Below, one piece after another: positions 34,349 through 43,455 of a stretch of DNA of 64,000 bases (position 1 is the first letter of the stretch; each line of letters opens with the position of its first letter). This DNA is from Bdellovibrionales bacterium (GTDB lineage Bacteria > Pseudomonadota > Alphaproteobacteria > UBA9219), in contig JBAZRW010000003.1 of assembly GCA_041662785.1 (NCBI GenBank), positions 62,001 to 126,000 on the forward strand, in the 5' to 3' direction. A model generated the notes under the pieces. That model was not told the origin of the DNA. It searched no databases and worked only from the letters and a program-made list of their open reading frames with translations. The position numbers and the translations under genes are program-made.

Positions 34349-35692
34349 ATGGTATCTCCTGCTGAAACACTGGCTTCCAGTCTCAACCTTTCTGCCTTTG
34401 GCAAAGCGACAGAGCTTAAAAGCCGTATCTGGTTCACCATTCTGGCGCTGATTATCTATCGCGCGGGTACGTATATTCCCGTTCCCGGTATTGATCCTGT
34501 CGCGCTGGGCGCTGTGTTTAAGGCGCATACGGGCGGCATTTTGGGCATGTTTGATATGTTTTCGGGCGGCGCGTTGATGCGTATGACCATCTTCGCTCTT
34601 GGCGTCATGCCTTACATTACGGCCTCGATTATCGTCCAGCTTCTCTCGGCTATTGTGCCAGCCTTTGAGGCCATGAAGAAAGAGGGGCAGTCCGGTCAGG
34701 TTCGCCTTAATCAGTATTCGCGCTATCTGACAGTGGTTTTTGCCTTTGTTCAGGCTTATGCGCTGGCTGTCGGGCTTGAGAGCATGTCGTCAGGCATGGG
34801 CGGAGCGGTGATTGAGCCGGGCTTTTTCTTCCGTATTAGCACGGTGATCACGCTCACGGGCGGCACAATCTTTTTGATGTGGCTGGGCGAGCAGATTACG
34901 GCGCGTGGCATTGGTAACGGCGTATCGATGATTATTTATGCCGGTATTGTCGCCAACCTGCCGCAAGCGATGGCTCAGACGTTAGAGCTGGGACGGACGG
35001 GCGCTTTGTCGACATGGTTTATCTTGTTCATCCTTGCTTTGACGGTTGGCGTTTTGGCAATGTGCGTTTTCTTTGAGCGCGCGCAGCGTCGCATTCTGGT
35101 CAACTATCCCAAGCGTCAGGTGGGCAACAAAATGTATGGCGGCGAGGCCTCGCATATGCCCCTCAAGCTCAATACGTCGGGCGTCATTCCGCCGATTTTT
35201 GCCAGCTCCTTGCTTCTGTTTCCGCTGACTCTCGCCAGTTTTACGAATATCCAACAAAATGGTGGCATTCTTGCTGATATCGTTGAGGCGATCAGTCATG
35301 GTAAGCCGCTTTATATGGTGCTGTATGCCTTGATGATTGTTTTCTTTTCGTTCTTCTATACGGCGGTTGTTTTTAATCCCCAAGAAACGGCTGAGAATCT
35401 GCGTAAATATGGCGGCTTTGTTCCCGGTATTCGTCCCGGTAACAACACGGCGGATTACTTTGACTATGTGTTGACGCGCCTGACGGTTCTGGGCGCGTTT
35501 TATCTGGTAGTGGTATGTTTGCTGCCAGAGTTTATGATGAGCCGTGGAGCCGTTCCTTTCTATCTGGGCGGCACATCGCTTTTGATTGTTGTGAGCGTGA
35601 CCATTGATACGATTTCTCGTGTGCAGTCTCACCTGATCGCCCACCAGTATGAAGGGTTGATCAAGAAGTCAAAGCTCCATAAGGCGCGTTAA
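34349..35692 (+). CDS. secY: Preprotein translocase subunit SecY
   Basis: Channel-forming subunit of the Sec translocon. 447 residues with ten membrane segments; family landmarks are IPVPGID (first periplasmic loop/plug region), MPYITASIIVQLL, GIGNGVSMIIYAGI, FERAQRRI, PLKLNTSGVIPPIFASS and FVPGIRPG. ATG 34349 is chosen over the in-frame GTG 34337. It is followed 16 nt later by adk, the usual partner. rplO upstream and rpsM downstream, which normally flank the pair in the spc operon, are absent. Confidence 0.96.
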   Translation: MVSPAETLASSLNLSAFGKATELKSRIWFTILALIIYRAGTYIPVPGIDPVALGAVFKAHTGGILGMFDMFSGGALMRMTIFALGVMPYITASIIVQLLSAIVPAFEAMKKEGQSGQVRLNQYSRYLTVVFAFVQAYALAVGLESMSSGMGGAVIEPGFFFRISTVITLTGGTIFLMWLGEQITARGIGNGVSMIIYAGIVANLPQAMAQTLELGRTGALSTWFILFILALTVGVLAMCVFFERAQRRILVNYPKRQVGNKMYGGEASHMPLKLNTSGVIPPIFASSLLLFPLTLASFTNIQQNGGILADIVEAISHGKPLYMVLYALMIVFFSFFYTAVVFNPQETAENLRKYGGFVPGIRPGNNTADYFDYVLTRLTVLGAFYLVVVCLLPEFMMSRGAVPFYLGGTSLLIVVSVTIDTISRVQSHLIAHQYEGLIKKSKLHKAR

Positions 35693-35708
35693 GGGCGAGG
35701 GTTGAGTC

Positions 35709-36359
35709 ATGAACATTATTCTGTTGGGCGCTCCGGGCGCGGGTAAGGGAACGCAAGCCAGAAGGCTGGAAGATCACTATGGCATGATTCAGCTATCGAC
35801 GGGCGACATGCTCCGCGCGTCGATCAAGAGGGGAGAACCGCTAGGTTTGGAGGCTAAAAGCCTTATGGATCAAGGATCCCTTGTTCCCGACGATCTTATT
35901 GTTCGCATGATTGAAACGCGGATTGAACAGCCTGATTGTGTTAAGGGTTTTATATTGGATGGGTTCCCAAGAACAGTGCCACAGGCACAGGCCTTGGATC
36001 ATATGTTGTCCTTGAAAAACAAAAAACTTGATGCTGTTATTGAATTGAAGGTTGATGAAGACGCGCTGATTGAACGCGTTTCTGGTCGTTTTACCTGCTC
36101 TCAATGCGGTGAGGGTTATCACGACATTTTTAAACCCACGCGAGCGGAAGGGGTTTGCGACGTTTGTGGCGCGACAGAGTTTACGCGCCGCTCGGACGAC
36201 AATGCAGAAACCATGAAGATTCGTTTACAAGCTTACCGCGACCAAACTGCGCCTATTTTGCCCTATTATGAGCAAAAAGGAGCCCTTAAGAGCCTTGATG
36301 GCATGGCCGATATGGACGTTGTTTTCGTTCAGCTTTGCCAACTGCTTGATTCAATTTGA
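35709..36359 (+). CDS. adk: Adenylate kinase (zinc-finger LID type)
   Basis: Interconverts ATP, AMP and ADP. 216 residues: P-loop GAPGAGKGTQ, AMP-binding LSTGDMLR and DGFPRT, and a long LID domain with four cysteines in CSQCGEGYHD and CDVCG, which can bind zinc. It is coupled to secY. The next gene is a response regulator instead of rpsM. Confidence 0.96.
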   Translation: MNIILLGAPGAGKGTQARRLEDHYGMIQLSTGDMLRASIKRGEPLGLEAKSLMDQGSLVPDDLIVRMIETRIEQPDCVKGFILDGFPRTVPQAQALDHMLSLKNKKLDAVIELKVDEDALIERVSGRFTCSQCGEGYHDIFKPTRAEGVCDVCGATEFTRRSDDNAETMKIRLQAYRDQTAPILPYYEQKGALKSLDGMADMDVVFVQLCQLLDSI

Positions 36360-36406
36360 TAAAGTCTTTGTTTGGTCTGGTGATCTTTTGGTGGCGAAAT
36401 CTTTCT

Positions 36407-36414
36407 TTAACCAT
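36407..36414 (+). promoter_or_regulatory. TTAACCAT octamer upstream of the CheY/CheX/kinase operon
   Basis: TTAACCAT lies 95 bp before the start of the CheY-like gene, in a 150-bp non-coding gap after adk. It matches the short CtrA site of Caulobacter. CtrA commonly controls flagellar and chemotaxis genes in alphaproteobacteria, which fits the genes downstream, but this is inference. Confidence 0.3.
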
Positions 36415-36508
36415 ACAGAAACATATTTATGAGAGAAGATAGGCGTGCCTTCTCTAAGGTTTTTTAGAGAGGGTGGCTTGTACGAGCTTGTGATAGGAGA
36501 TTCAAACC

Positions 36509-36949
36509 GTGAGTCAGTTGGCCCTTCTTAAAATTCTGATTGCAGATGACCATTTTTTGGTTAGGCAATTTGTGCGCAATACGCTGCAAGAATCAAAAAT
36601 TACGAATATCCAAACGGCAGCCGATGGCAACGAGGCCATTGACCTTGTGCAAAAAGCGCATGAAGTCCACCAGCCGTTTGATATCGTTTTCCTTGATTGG
36701 AATATGCCGACGGTGTCGGGTCTAGAGGTTCTCAATTATTTCAGAACAAGACCTGAGTATGCCGATACAGCCTTTGTGATGCTCACGGCAGAATCCGAGC
36801 AGCAAAACATTATGAAAGCCATTAAGGCGGGCGCCACCTCTTACATTATTAAACCCGTTTCCCCAGGGGATCTTAGCAAGAAACTGTTTGAGATCCATGA
36901 GTGGATCAAGCGCAAACGCGACGGAAATAATAAGGCTGCGCAGGCGTAG
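36509..36949 (+). CDS. CheY-like response regulator
   Basis: Single receiver domain, 146 residues: acidic pair in IADDH (13-14), phosphoacceptor Asp63 in FLDWNMP, Thr93 in VMLTAES and Lys115 in IIKPVSP. The C-terminus is a short Lys/Ala tail with no output domain, so it acts by protein contact as CheY does. The start is GTG 36509 with AGGAGA 7 nt upstream. It is first in an operon with a CheX-like phosphatase and a CheA-like kinase, directly before fliQRflhB. Confidence 0.9.
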   Translation: MSQLALLKILIADDHFLVRQFVRNTLQESKITNIQTAADGNEAIDLVQKAHEVHQPFDIVFLDWNMPTVSGLEVLNYFRTRPEYADTAFVMLTAESEQQNIMKAIKAGATSYIIKPVSPGDLSKKLFEIHEWIKRKRDGNNKAAQA

Positions 36950-36995
36950 GCATAAGCGCCACAGGGACTCTTCGGACGACAAAAGGGATAATGTC

Positions 36996-37520
36996 ATGGG
37001 GCAAGTTAGTCAGTTTTTGCGTCTAGATGATATGCTGGCTCAAGATATCTCTAGCGCTGTTATCCGCGCCTTTCAAACGACCTTTGGCGTAGAAATTACG
37101 GCAGGCCCCGCCGAAATGAAGCGGGGTATGGTCTCGTTGGTGGGCGATGTCTCCGGTGTTATCGCCCTTGTGCAAGACGGCCTTGAAGGCACGATGACCT
37201 TATGTCTGACCTTTGAGACGGTGCGCGATATTTTGCCTCGCATCGTTGGCAACGCTATATCAGTTACGCATGAAATGACCACGGATGCGGTGGGTGAGCT
37301 TACCAATATGATCTTTGGACAAGTCAAGACAGAGCTGAATGGCCGTGGCTATGGACTTAAGCTTGGTATCCCCAGCGTTGTGACGGGGCGCGGCCATTTC
37401 GTCAGTCAGTTCCATCGCGGCCCTTATATGATCCTTCCCTTTTATTTGGAGGGGCAGTTGTTTCAGGTTCATGTCGCCCTGTACGACAACAAAGAAGAGC
37501 CTCAGCAAGCCTCTCATTGA
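36996..37520 (+). CDS. CheX-like chemotaxis phosphatase
   Basis: 174 residues of CheX/CheC-type fold. The catalytic Glu-x-x-Asn is visible as ELTN (Glu101, Asn104) in the helix AVGELTNMIFGQVKTEL. CheX dephosphorylates CheY-P. ATG 36996 is preferred (AAAAGGGA upstream); the longer frame upstream is basic and unlike the family. It lies between the CheY-like gene (46 nt) and the membrane kinase (6 nt), so it likely resets that regulator. Confidence 0.82.
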   Translation: MGQVSQFLRLDDMLAQDISSAVIRAFQTTFGVEITAGPAEMKRGMVSLVGDVSGVIALVQDGLEGTMTLCLTFETVRDILPRIVGNAISVTHEMTTDAVGELTNMIFGQVKTELNGRGYGLKLGIPSVVTGRGHFVSQFHRGPYMILPFYLEGQLFQVHVALYDNKEEPQQASH

Positions 37521-37526
37521 CGGATA

Positions 37527-39254
37527 ATGATGACCAACGCATCTCCTCAGGGTTCATCTTCGCCCCCCCATGTAAGGGATAGCAGCGCTGCCTTGACCGA
37601 AACTGTTCGGCAGGTTGATGTGATTCATACGTCGCTGGCGGGGATGACGGCCATTGTGCTTCTTCTTCTCTTTGCCGTCGCTTTGCCTGTTTTTGGCAAG
37701 AACCCTGTTACGCAACCGATTGCATTCGGGGTCATGGTGGTGGTTTCGTTTATTGGCATTGTCGGCCTTTATGTTCTCAACTATCGCGTTCACAAACATG
37801 TAACGGATCAAGCGCGTTTGACGGAGGTTCTTGTCAATTCGTTGGGGCAGGGGTTCTTGTTTTTTGGACGCGATGGCATCTGTGGTGAGGTTTATTCGCA
37901 GGCTTGTCTTGATCTTTTGGAATCCATCCCTGTGGGCAAACCCATTACAGAAGTCTTGGGGGTTCCGCAGGATCAGCGCGCTGACTTTATGGAATGGATT
38001 GATGTCTTATACCAACCCGATCATGCGCTTGGTTTTGATGATGTCGTGAGGTTTTTGCCCCAATACTATACGCATAATGCGGATCGTCGCATTGCGCTTG
38101 TGTACAAACCCATTCTGGGGGAATCGCGAGAATTAACCCGTGTTGTTTTGATTGCGACCGATCAAACCGAGGAGTATGTGGCGCGGCAGCTGGCCAAACG
38201 GCAAGAAGACTTTGCCGAGATGATTTGCCGCATCTTTAAGGATCGCAACCAGTTTCAAGCGACCTTGGCGCATATTCGCGAGTTTTTGGACGATGCTAAG
38301 AACCCCGCTACGACGTGCGAGGATGCCTCGCGCCTTTTGCGTCAGGTTCATACCCTGAAGGCGGCGGTGAAGCAGTTTAATCTTGTCGATCTTAGCAAGG
38401 TGATGACAGAGGCGGAAAACGATTTGCGAGCCCCCACAATTGTTGATGATCCCAGTTTCCTTTCTGCCTTAGCGCAATCCTCTCAAAAAATAAGCGATGC
38501 GCTGGCGCGGCTTGTTGATGAGGTCAGCAATCTTATCGGAACGGAATACGAGTGGCGCGGCAATATCCGTGAAATCGGTGAAGCCGACCTCTATTCTTTT
38601 GCGCGAGAGCTGAAGGAAAACAATGTCGCGCCCGACCTTCTTTTACACTTTGTCGAATCGATTGCGGCGGTTCCTCTTCGCGATTGTTTTTATTCTTTTG
38701 AACGTGAGTTGCGTGAGCTGTCGGGGATGGTTGAAAAACAGATCAAACCCGTTTGTTTCGCAGGCTTAAACCCCCGCGTTTTGACGCAGCCTATGCAAGA
38801 GTTCTTGTTCTCGCTCACCCACATTTGCCGCAATATTGTCGATCATGGGATTGAGCCGCCGGTCACGCGCATGGCGCGGGGGAAGGATCCAGCGGGTCTT
38901 GTCACCGTATCTTTTGACGTTCTCCCTGATGAGGACAAGGGCGAGAAGTGGCTTAGGATTTTGATTGCGGATGATGGCAATGGCATCGATCCGGCGCGTG
39001 TTCGCGCCAAGCTTTACAGTTTGGATCCAGAAGGCGCATGGCGTTTTGAGGATGATCAAGCCGTCATTCAGCGTATTTTTACATGGAATTTCACGACAAC
39101 GGAGGCCGTGACAGCGCTGTCTGGCCGTGGGATTGGCATGGAGGCCGTCGAGATGGAGGTCAAGAAGCTGGGCGGGAGCATACAGGTCTCCTCGCAGCTT
39201 TATAAGGGCGCAACCTTTGACATTAAGATTCCTTACAGGCTCGACCTGATTTAA
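37527..39254 (+). CDS. Membrane CheA-like hybrid kinase (PAS-like, HPt, HATPase)
   Basis: 575 residues. Two membrane segments (about 41-57 and 66-86) precede a PAS-like domain (about 96-215). An HPt domain with His275 in RQVHTLKAAVKQFNL follows, then a HATPase domain with N box HICRNIVDHGIE (432-443), G1 DDGNGID (482-488) and G2 GRGIGMEAV. The HPt-ATPase pairing and the DHGIE N box are CheA-like. However, there is no CheW-binding regulatory domain, no CheY-binding P2 domain, and the protein is anchored in the membrane. It probably phosphorylates the CheY-like protein two genes upstream. The signal is unknown. Confidence 0.82.
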   Translation: MMTNASPQGSSSPPHVRDSSAALTETVRQVDVIHTSLAGMTAIVLLLLFAVALPVFGKNPVTQPIAFGVMVVVSFIGIVGLYVLNYRVHKHVTDQARLTEVLVNSLGQGFLFFGRDGICGEVYSQACLDLLESIPVGKPITEVLGVPQDQRADFMEWIDVLYQPDHALGFDDVVRFLPQYYTHNADRRIALVYKPILGESRELTRVVLIATDQTEEYVARQLAKRQEDFAEMICRIFKDRNQFQATLAHIREFLDDAKNPATTCEDASRLLRQVHTLKAAVKQFNLVDLSKVMTEAENDLRAPTIVDDPSFLSALAQSSQKISDALARLVDEVSNLIGTEYEWRGNIREIGEADLYSFARELKENNVAPDLLLHFVESIAAVPLRDCFYSFERELRELSGMVEKQIKPVCFAGLNPRVLTQPMQEFLFSLTHICRNIVDHGIEPPVTRMARGKDPAGLVTVSFDVLPDEDKGEKWLRILIADDGNGIDPARVRAKLYSLDPEGAWRFEDDQAVIQRIFTWNFTTTEAVTALSGRGIGMEAVEMEVKKLGGSIQVSSQLYKGATFDIKIPYRLDLI

Positions 39255-39336
39255 CCGTTTGTTTTTAAGATTTTATTTGAGGAATAAAGGGGCTATACTC
39301 CGCAAGTCTGTTTTCCTCCTTCTTTGATTCGTCCCC

Positions 39337-39612
39337 ATGACCGAAGCTGAAGTAATTGAAATCTGCCGCGAGGCTATTCTCGTGATGCTCAAGATCGTCG
39401 GGCCTGTGCTCTTGGTCGGTCTTGTCGTTGGCGTGCTCATCTCGCTTATACAAACGATCACGCAGATTCAGGAAATGACCCTGTCCTTTATTCCCAAGAT
39501 GGTCTTGATGTTTGCCGTGACCATTTGGCTTTTGCCTTTTATGATGGCGACGCTGGGGGGCTTTACCAGAACGCTCACTGACCGCATTGTTCAAATTGGC
39601 CTTAGTGGGTGA
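39337..39612 (+). CDS. fliQ: Flagellar export gate protein FliQ
   Basis: 91 residues with two membrane helices (about 16-38 and 52-75) and the FliQ landmarks VGLVVGVLISLIQTITQIQEMTLSFIPK. Part of the FliPQR gate of the flagellar type III secretion apparatus. It is first of a fliQ-fliR-flhB block, 9 nt before fliR. Confidence 0.95.
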   Translation: MTEAEVIEICREAILVMLKIVGPVLLVGLVVGVLISLIQTITQIQEMTLSFIPKMVLMFAVTIWLLPFMMATLGGFTRTLTDRIVQIGLSG

Positions 39613-39621
39613 TAGTGCCCG

Positions 39622-40392
39622 ATGAATATCAACCTTGAATCCCAGCTCTCTGGTCAAGTTTTTCCCTTTATGATGGTTTTTACGCGCCTTGGCGCGGGCT
39701 TGATGATGTTTCCGGGTCTTGGCGAGGCGTTTGTATCGCCGCGCATCCGTATGATGTTTGCGTTAGCGCTTACTTTTCTTCTCTATCCTCTTTTGACCCC
39801 GTTAATGCCCGCCATTCCCAAACAGCCTGCTGATCTGGTTCATTTGGTCGCGATGGAGGCGCTTGTCGGCATCTTTTTCGGCGCGATCATGCGCCTTATG
39901 ATGGATATTGTGGAAACGGCGGGTTCTTTGATCGCGATGGACATTGGTTTGTCAAATGCCATGATCTTGAACCCGTCGCTGGCCGCGCAAAGCGCCTTGA
40001 CGTCCGTCTTTTTAACCACGGCGGCCATCGCGCTTTTGTTTATCTCCGGCCTTGATGAGCTTCTTTTTCGCGCTCTTTTGGATACCTATAAAGTTTTTCC
40101 TGTTGGGCAGACGCTGCCTTTTGCTGATCTTGTTCAGGCCTTTATCCAAACGACTAGCAAAAGTTTTCTGATTGGGGTGCAGTTAGCATCCCCCTTTATC
40201 GTCATGGGTCTTTTGCTTTACGCGACCATGGGCGTTATGCAGCGTTTGATGACGCAGGTTCAGCTCTTCCTTGTTCTCATCCCTATTCAGATTTGGGGAG
40301 GCTTTTTTGTTTTAAGTCTTTGTGTCAGCATGATCCTTGGCGTGTGGCTTGGCGTTTTCGACGACACGGCTTCGGCCCTGTTTGTCAGGTAG
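39622..40392 (+). CDS. fliR: Flagellar export gate protein FliR
   Basis: 256 residues with about six membrane helices; typical FliR segments are VFTRLGAGLMMFPGLGE, VRLMMDIVETAG-like (MRLMMDIVETAG) and QLASPFIVMGLLLYATMGVMQRL. Part of the export gate with FliP and FliQ. It is followed 18 nt later by flhB. Confidence 0.93.
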   Translation: MNINLESQLSGQVFPFMMVFTRLGAGLMMFPGLGEAFVSPRIRMMFALALTFLLYPLLTPLMPAIPKQPADLVHLVAMEALVGIFFGAIMRLMMDIVETAGSLIAMDIGLSNAMILNPSLAAQSALTSVFLTTAAIALLFISGLDELLFRALLDTYKVFPVGQTLPFADLVQAFIQTTSKSFLIGVQLASPFIVMGLLLYATMGVMQRLMTQVQLFLVLIPIQIWGGFFVLSLCVSMILGVWLGVFDDTASALFVR

Positions 40393-40410
40393 AGGAAAAG
40401 GGGCGCGCCC

Positions 40411-41481
40411 ATGGCCGATGATACAGAACAAGACCAGAAAACAGAAGACGCCACCAGCAAACGGCTGAGTGAGGCGCGCGACGAAGGTAATTTGCCTGTT
40501 AGCCGCGAGATGTCTTCGTGGTTTATGATAGTCGGTATCCTGTTGATAATGTCTTGGCTGGGGCCTGCTTTTAGCAAGGATTTGTTGCTGGCTCTTCGCC
40601 CCTTCATCGAAAAACCACAGCAAATCTCAATCGAGGATGGCGGGCTTCAGAACGCGTTGATGGGAATTGTTACCACGACGGGCTTTAGCGTCACTTTACT
40701 TTTCGGCGTTTTGATCGTGCTGGCCGTTTTGGGGACGATGATCCAAACAGGCTTTTACGCTGGTACGGGCAAAATGAAGTTTGACTTGAACAAGCTGATG
40801 CCCAGTCGTGGACTGTCCCAGCTGTTTTCCATGAACTCGGTGTCCGAGCTTGTGAAAAGCTTTTTTAAACTTGTTGTTCTGGGTTATGTTGCCTATCGCG
40901 TCCTTACGCCTGTTTTTCTAAAGCTTCCCAACATTGTTGAGATCAATTTGTTAAGCAGCATGATTTTTTTTCACGACAACCTTGTTCATCTTATCGTGAT
41001 TATGCTGCTTGTGATCACGGTGATTGCCGTCGCCGATATTTTGTATGTGCGCTTTCAGTATTTCAAAGGCCTGCGTATGAGCAAGCAAGAGGTCAAGGAC
41101 GAGAACAAACAGATGGAAGGCGACCCGATGGTCAAGGGACGCTTACGTCAAATTCGCCTTGAGAAGTCGCGTCGTCGTATGATGGCCGAGGTTCCAACCG
41201 CCAGCGTTGTCCTCACCAACCCGACCCATTATTCCATCGCGCTTCGATACAATGGATTGATGATGGCCGCCCCCGTCGTGGTGGCCAAGGGTGTGGATCA
41301 AATCGCCCTGCGCATACGTGCGACCGCCGAGGAACATAACGTTCCGTTAGTCAGTAACCCGCCGTTGACCCGTGCGCTTTACGATGCGGTTGATCTGGAT
41401 GAACCTATCCAGCCGGAACATTATCGCGCTGTGGCGGAAGTTATCTCGTATGTGTATAAACTTAAGAACAGCAAACGATAA
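40411..41481 (+). CDS. flhB: Flagellar export switch protein FlhB
   Basis: 356 residues: four membrane helices, then a cytoplasmic domain with the self-cleavage motif Asn270-Pro-Thr-His in VVLTNPTHYSIALRY. It controls substrate switching from rod/hook to filament proteins. A separate FhlB-like C-terminal domain protein is encoded at 48.7-49.1 kb. It is the last gene of the block; maf follows 15 nt later. Confidence 0.96.
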   Translation: MADDTEQDQKTEDATSKRLSEARDEGNLPVSREMSSWFMIVGILLIMSWLGPAFSKDLLLALRPFIEKPQQISIEDGGLQNALMGIVTTTGFSVTLLFGVLIVLAVLGTMIQTGFYAGTGKMKFDLNKLMPSRGLSQLFSMNSVSELVKSFFKLVVLGYVAYRVLTPVFLKLPNIVEINLLSSMIFFHDNLVHLIVIMLLVITVIAVADILYVRFQYFKGLRMSKQEVKDENKQMEGDPMVKGRLRQIRLEKSRRRMMAEVPTASVVLTNPTHYSIALRYNGLMMAAPVVVAKGVDQIALRIRATAEEHNVPLVSNPPLTRALYDAVDLDEPIQPEHYRAVAEVISYVYKLKNSKR

Positions 41482-41496
41482 AGAGAGTAAAATAAG

Positions 41497-42075
41497 ATGA
41501 CAGCTTTGCCTTTTATTCTGGCTTCTTCCTCACCGCGTCGTTTGACGCTTTTGGCCGATATTGGCATCACGCCAGAGCGTGTCCTTCCCGCCGAGATCGA
41601 CGAAACCCCGCGCAAGGGTGAGCGGCCAGCCGTTCTTGCCAAACGCTTGGCTTTTGAAAAGGGCGCGGTGATTGCCGCGCAGAATCCGCAGGCGTTGGTG
41701 CTTGCCGCTGATACGGTCGTCGCGGTGGGTTTGCGCCTTTTGCCCAAGGCCGAGGGGCCAGAGGATGTCCGCCGCTTTTTGCGCTTGATGGAAGGCCGTC
41801 GTCATCGCGTCACCACCGCTGTGGCGCTGTTTAGGCCGCAGGCCAAGCCGCTAGAGCGTCTTAGCACCAGCTTTGTAACCTTTAAGCACCTTAGCGATCA
41901 AGAGATCGAGGCTTATGTGCAAACAGGCGAAGGGATTGGCAAGGCGGGCGGCTATGCCATCCAAGGTCGCGCCGCCTGTTTGATCCGTGCGATGCAGGGA
42001 TCCTATTCCGGCATCGTGGGGCTGCCTTTGTTCGATGTGGCGCAGATGCTGAAAAGCGCGGGAGTCTTGGCATGA
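41497..42075 (+). CDS. maf: Maf-family nucleotide pyrophosphatase
   Basis: Hydrolyses non-canonical or modified nucleoside triphosphates (dTTP/UTP pyrophosphatase class). 192 residues with the Maf start LASSSPRRLTLL, LAADTVV and the conserved GKAGGYAIQGRAA segment. The stop overlaps the start of the RNase E/G-like gene (ATGA), so the pair is translationally coupled. Confidence 0.93.
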   Translation: MTALPFILASSSPRRLTLLADIGITPERVLPAEIDETPRKGERPAVLAKRLAFEKGAVIAAQNPQALVLAADTVVAVGLRLLPKAEGPEDVRRFLRLMEGRRHRVTTAVALFRPQAKPLERLSTSFVTFKHLSDQEIEAYVQTGEGIGKAGGYAIQGRAACLIRAMQGSYSGIVGLPLFDVAQMLKSAGVLA

Positions 42076-42947
42076 CCAACCTTGTCATCACCTGTGATCG
42101 TAAGGGCGATTTGATCCGCGCCGCCGTGTGGCAGGGCAGGGTGCTGGTTGATTTGTATGTGGGACGTATCGCCGCGCCCGACCTTTCCGGCGCGATGGTG
42201 CGAGGCAAAGTTGCGCGCACGCTGGCAGGACAAAAGACAGCGTGGGTTGAGGCGGGTCTTGCGGAAAAGATTTTTGTGCAGAGTAAAAAACCGTTGAAGA
42301 CGGGCGAGGTTTTGACTCTGCGGATCCAAACGACGATGGAAGAGGGCAAGGCGTGGGTTGGCGAGATTGCCGAGAACCTTCTCGATGCGCCTGAGACTCT
42401 TGGCCTTCTTTTGCCGCCACCATTGCCGTGGCAACGCGCCTTGATGAACCTTAAGAAAGGGGAGAGGGCGAGCTTGCTCTTCGCCGCGAAAGAGGATTTT
42501 CTTCAGTATCAAAAGAGTGGCGCGGCGTTTTCCGTGTTGTATGAAGGTAAGGGGCCTGTTCACGCGCAACTGGATGAGATGATCAGCGGGCTGCAATTGT
42601 CCATCGTGCCGCTGTCCGGTGGCGCGAGTTTAATTATCCAGCCTACGGCGGCGCTTGTGGCCATCGATGTGAACGGCGGCGCGTCTAGCAATCCAACGGC
42701 CACGAACCTTGTGGCGGTGCGCGAAGCGGCGCGGCAAATACGCCTTAGGAACCTAAGCGGTATTATCGTGATTGATTGTTTGAAAATGGCGTCGCGCGCC
42801 GACGCGTCAAAAGTCGTGAACGCGTTTGAGCGTGTGGCGGCGGATGATCCCGCAGGCGTGTCCTGTTTTGGCCTTAATAAACTTGGCCTTTTGGAAGCCA
42901 CGCGAACGCGCTATGGCCCGCCGTTGGCCTTCCTCATCGGCGCATAA
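42072..42947 (+). CDS. Short RNase E/G-like protein
   Basis: 291 residues aligning with the catalytic part of RNase E/G but much shorter than RNase G (about 490). The Mg2+-binding aspartates are kept in VAIDVNGG and IVIDCLKM. The N-terminal S1 region is reduced and the C-terminal zinc-link domain is absent. Such short forms commonly follow maf in alphaproteobacteria. Nuclease activity is plausible but not proven by these motifs alone. yacG, often next in this context, is missing. Confidence 0.82.
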   Translation: MTNLVITCDRKGDLIRAAVWQGRVLVDLYVGRIAAPDLSGAMVRGKVARTLAGQKTAWVEAGLAEKIFVQSKKPLKTGEVLTLRIQTTMEEGKAWVGEIAENLLDAPETLGLLLPPPLPWQRALMNLKKGERASLLFAAKEDFLQYQKSGAAFSVLYEGKGPVHAQLDEMISGLQLSIVPLSGGASLIIQPTAALVAIDVNGGASSNPTATNLVAVREAARQIRLRNLSGIIVIDCLKMASRADASKVVNAFERVAADDPAGVSCFGLNKLGLLEATRTRYGPPLAFLIGA

Positions 42948-43036
42948 AAAAACGCCTTATCCCTTAATAGATTGTCTTATTGTGGTCATACTTTCGTTCT
43001 GATTAATAGAGAAGGTTTTTTTGTGACGACGGCTGG

Positions 43037-43052
43037 TTAGCACTTCCTTAAC
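43037..43052 (+). promoter_or_regulatory. CtrA-like box upstream of the lipoprotein gene
   Basis: TTAG-CACTTCC-TTAAC: two half-sites spaced by 7 nt, one base from the Caulobacter CtrA consensus TTAA-N7-TTAAC, 24 bp before the ATG at 43076. Match only. Confidence 0.3.
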
Positions 43053-43075
43053 TGACTGAGGCATAGGGTTGACCC

Positions 43076-43363
43076 ATGAGAAGTTTTGTTCGCCCTTTTT
43101 TGCTTGTTGGCCTGCTTGTTTTAAGCGGTTGCGTACCTTTTTGGCGTCAGTGGATGGGGCCACAGGCTCCCGCTAAACCCTATACGGTTCTGCCACCGCA
43201 TGAAAACTGGTGTTACAGCACGCTTGGACAGATTGAGTGCTATACAAAACCCCAAAGGCTGCTTCCCGAATCGCTTGTTAGCGTTGATCCTCCCTCGCGC
43301 TTTCCTTTAACGCGTGAAGCCTATGCTAAGGCTTTGGCCGAAGCTCAAAAACCCTCAAAATAA
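43076..43363 (+). CDS. Small lipoprotein
   Basis: 95 residues. A signal peptide ends in a lipobox LSGC (Cys21), so the mature protein is lipid-anchored. The 75-residue mature part has two more cysteines (WCYSTLGQIECY), as in many small alphaproteobacterial outer-membrane lipoproteins. The partner is unknown. It is a single gene between the RNase E/G-like gene and yajC. Confidence 0.75.
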   Translation: MRSFVRPFLLVGLLVLSGCVPFWRQWMGPQAPAKPYTVLPPHENWCYSTLGQIECYTKPQRLLPESLVSVDPPSRFPLTREAYAKALAEAQKPSK

Positions 43364-43455
43364 CGCTCCTTTCAACGGAAATTTTTAAGGCGCTTGCGCC
43401 TTTTGTTGATCCCGCTATAGTCCCCTTTCTGCTATTGTCATTAAAGGGAGTCGGT

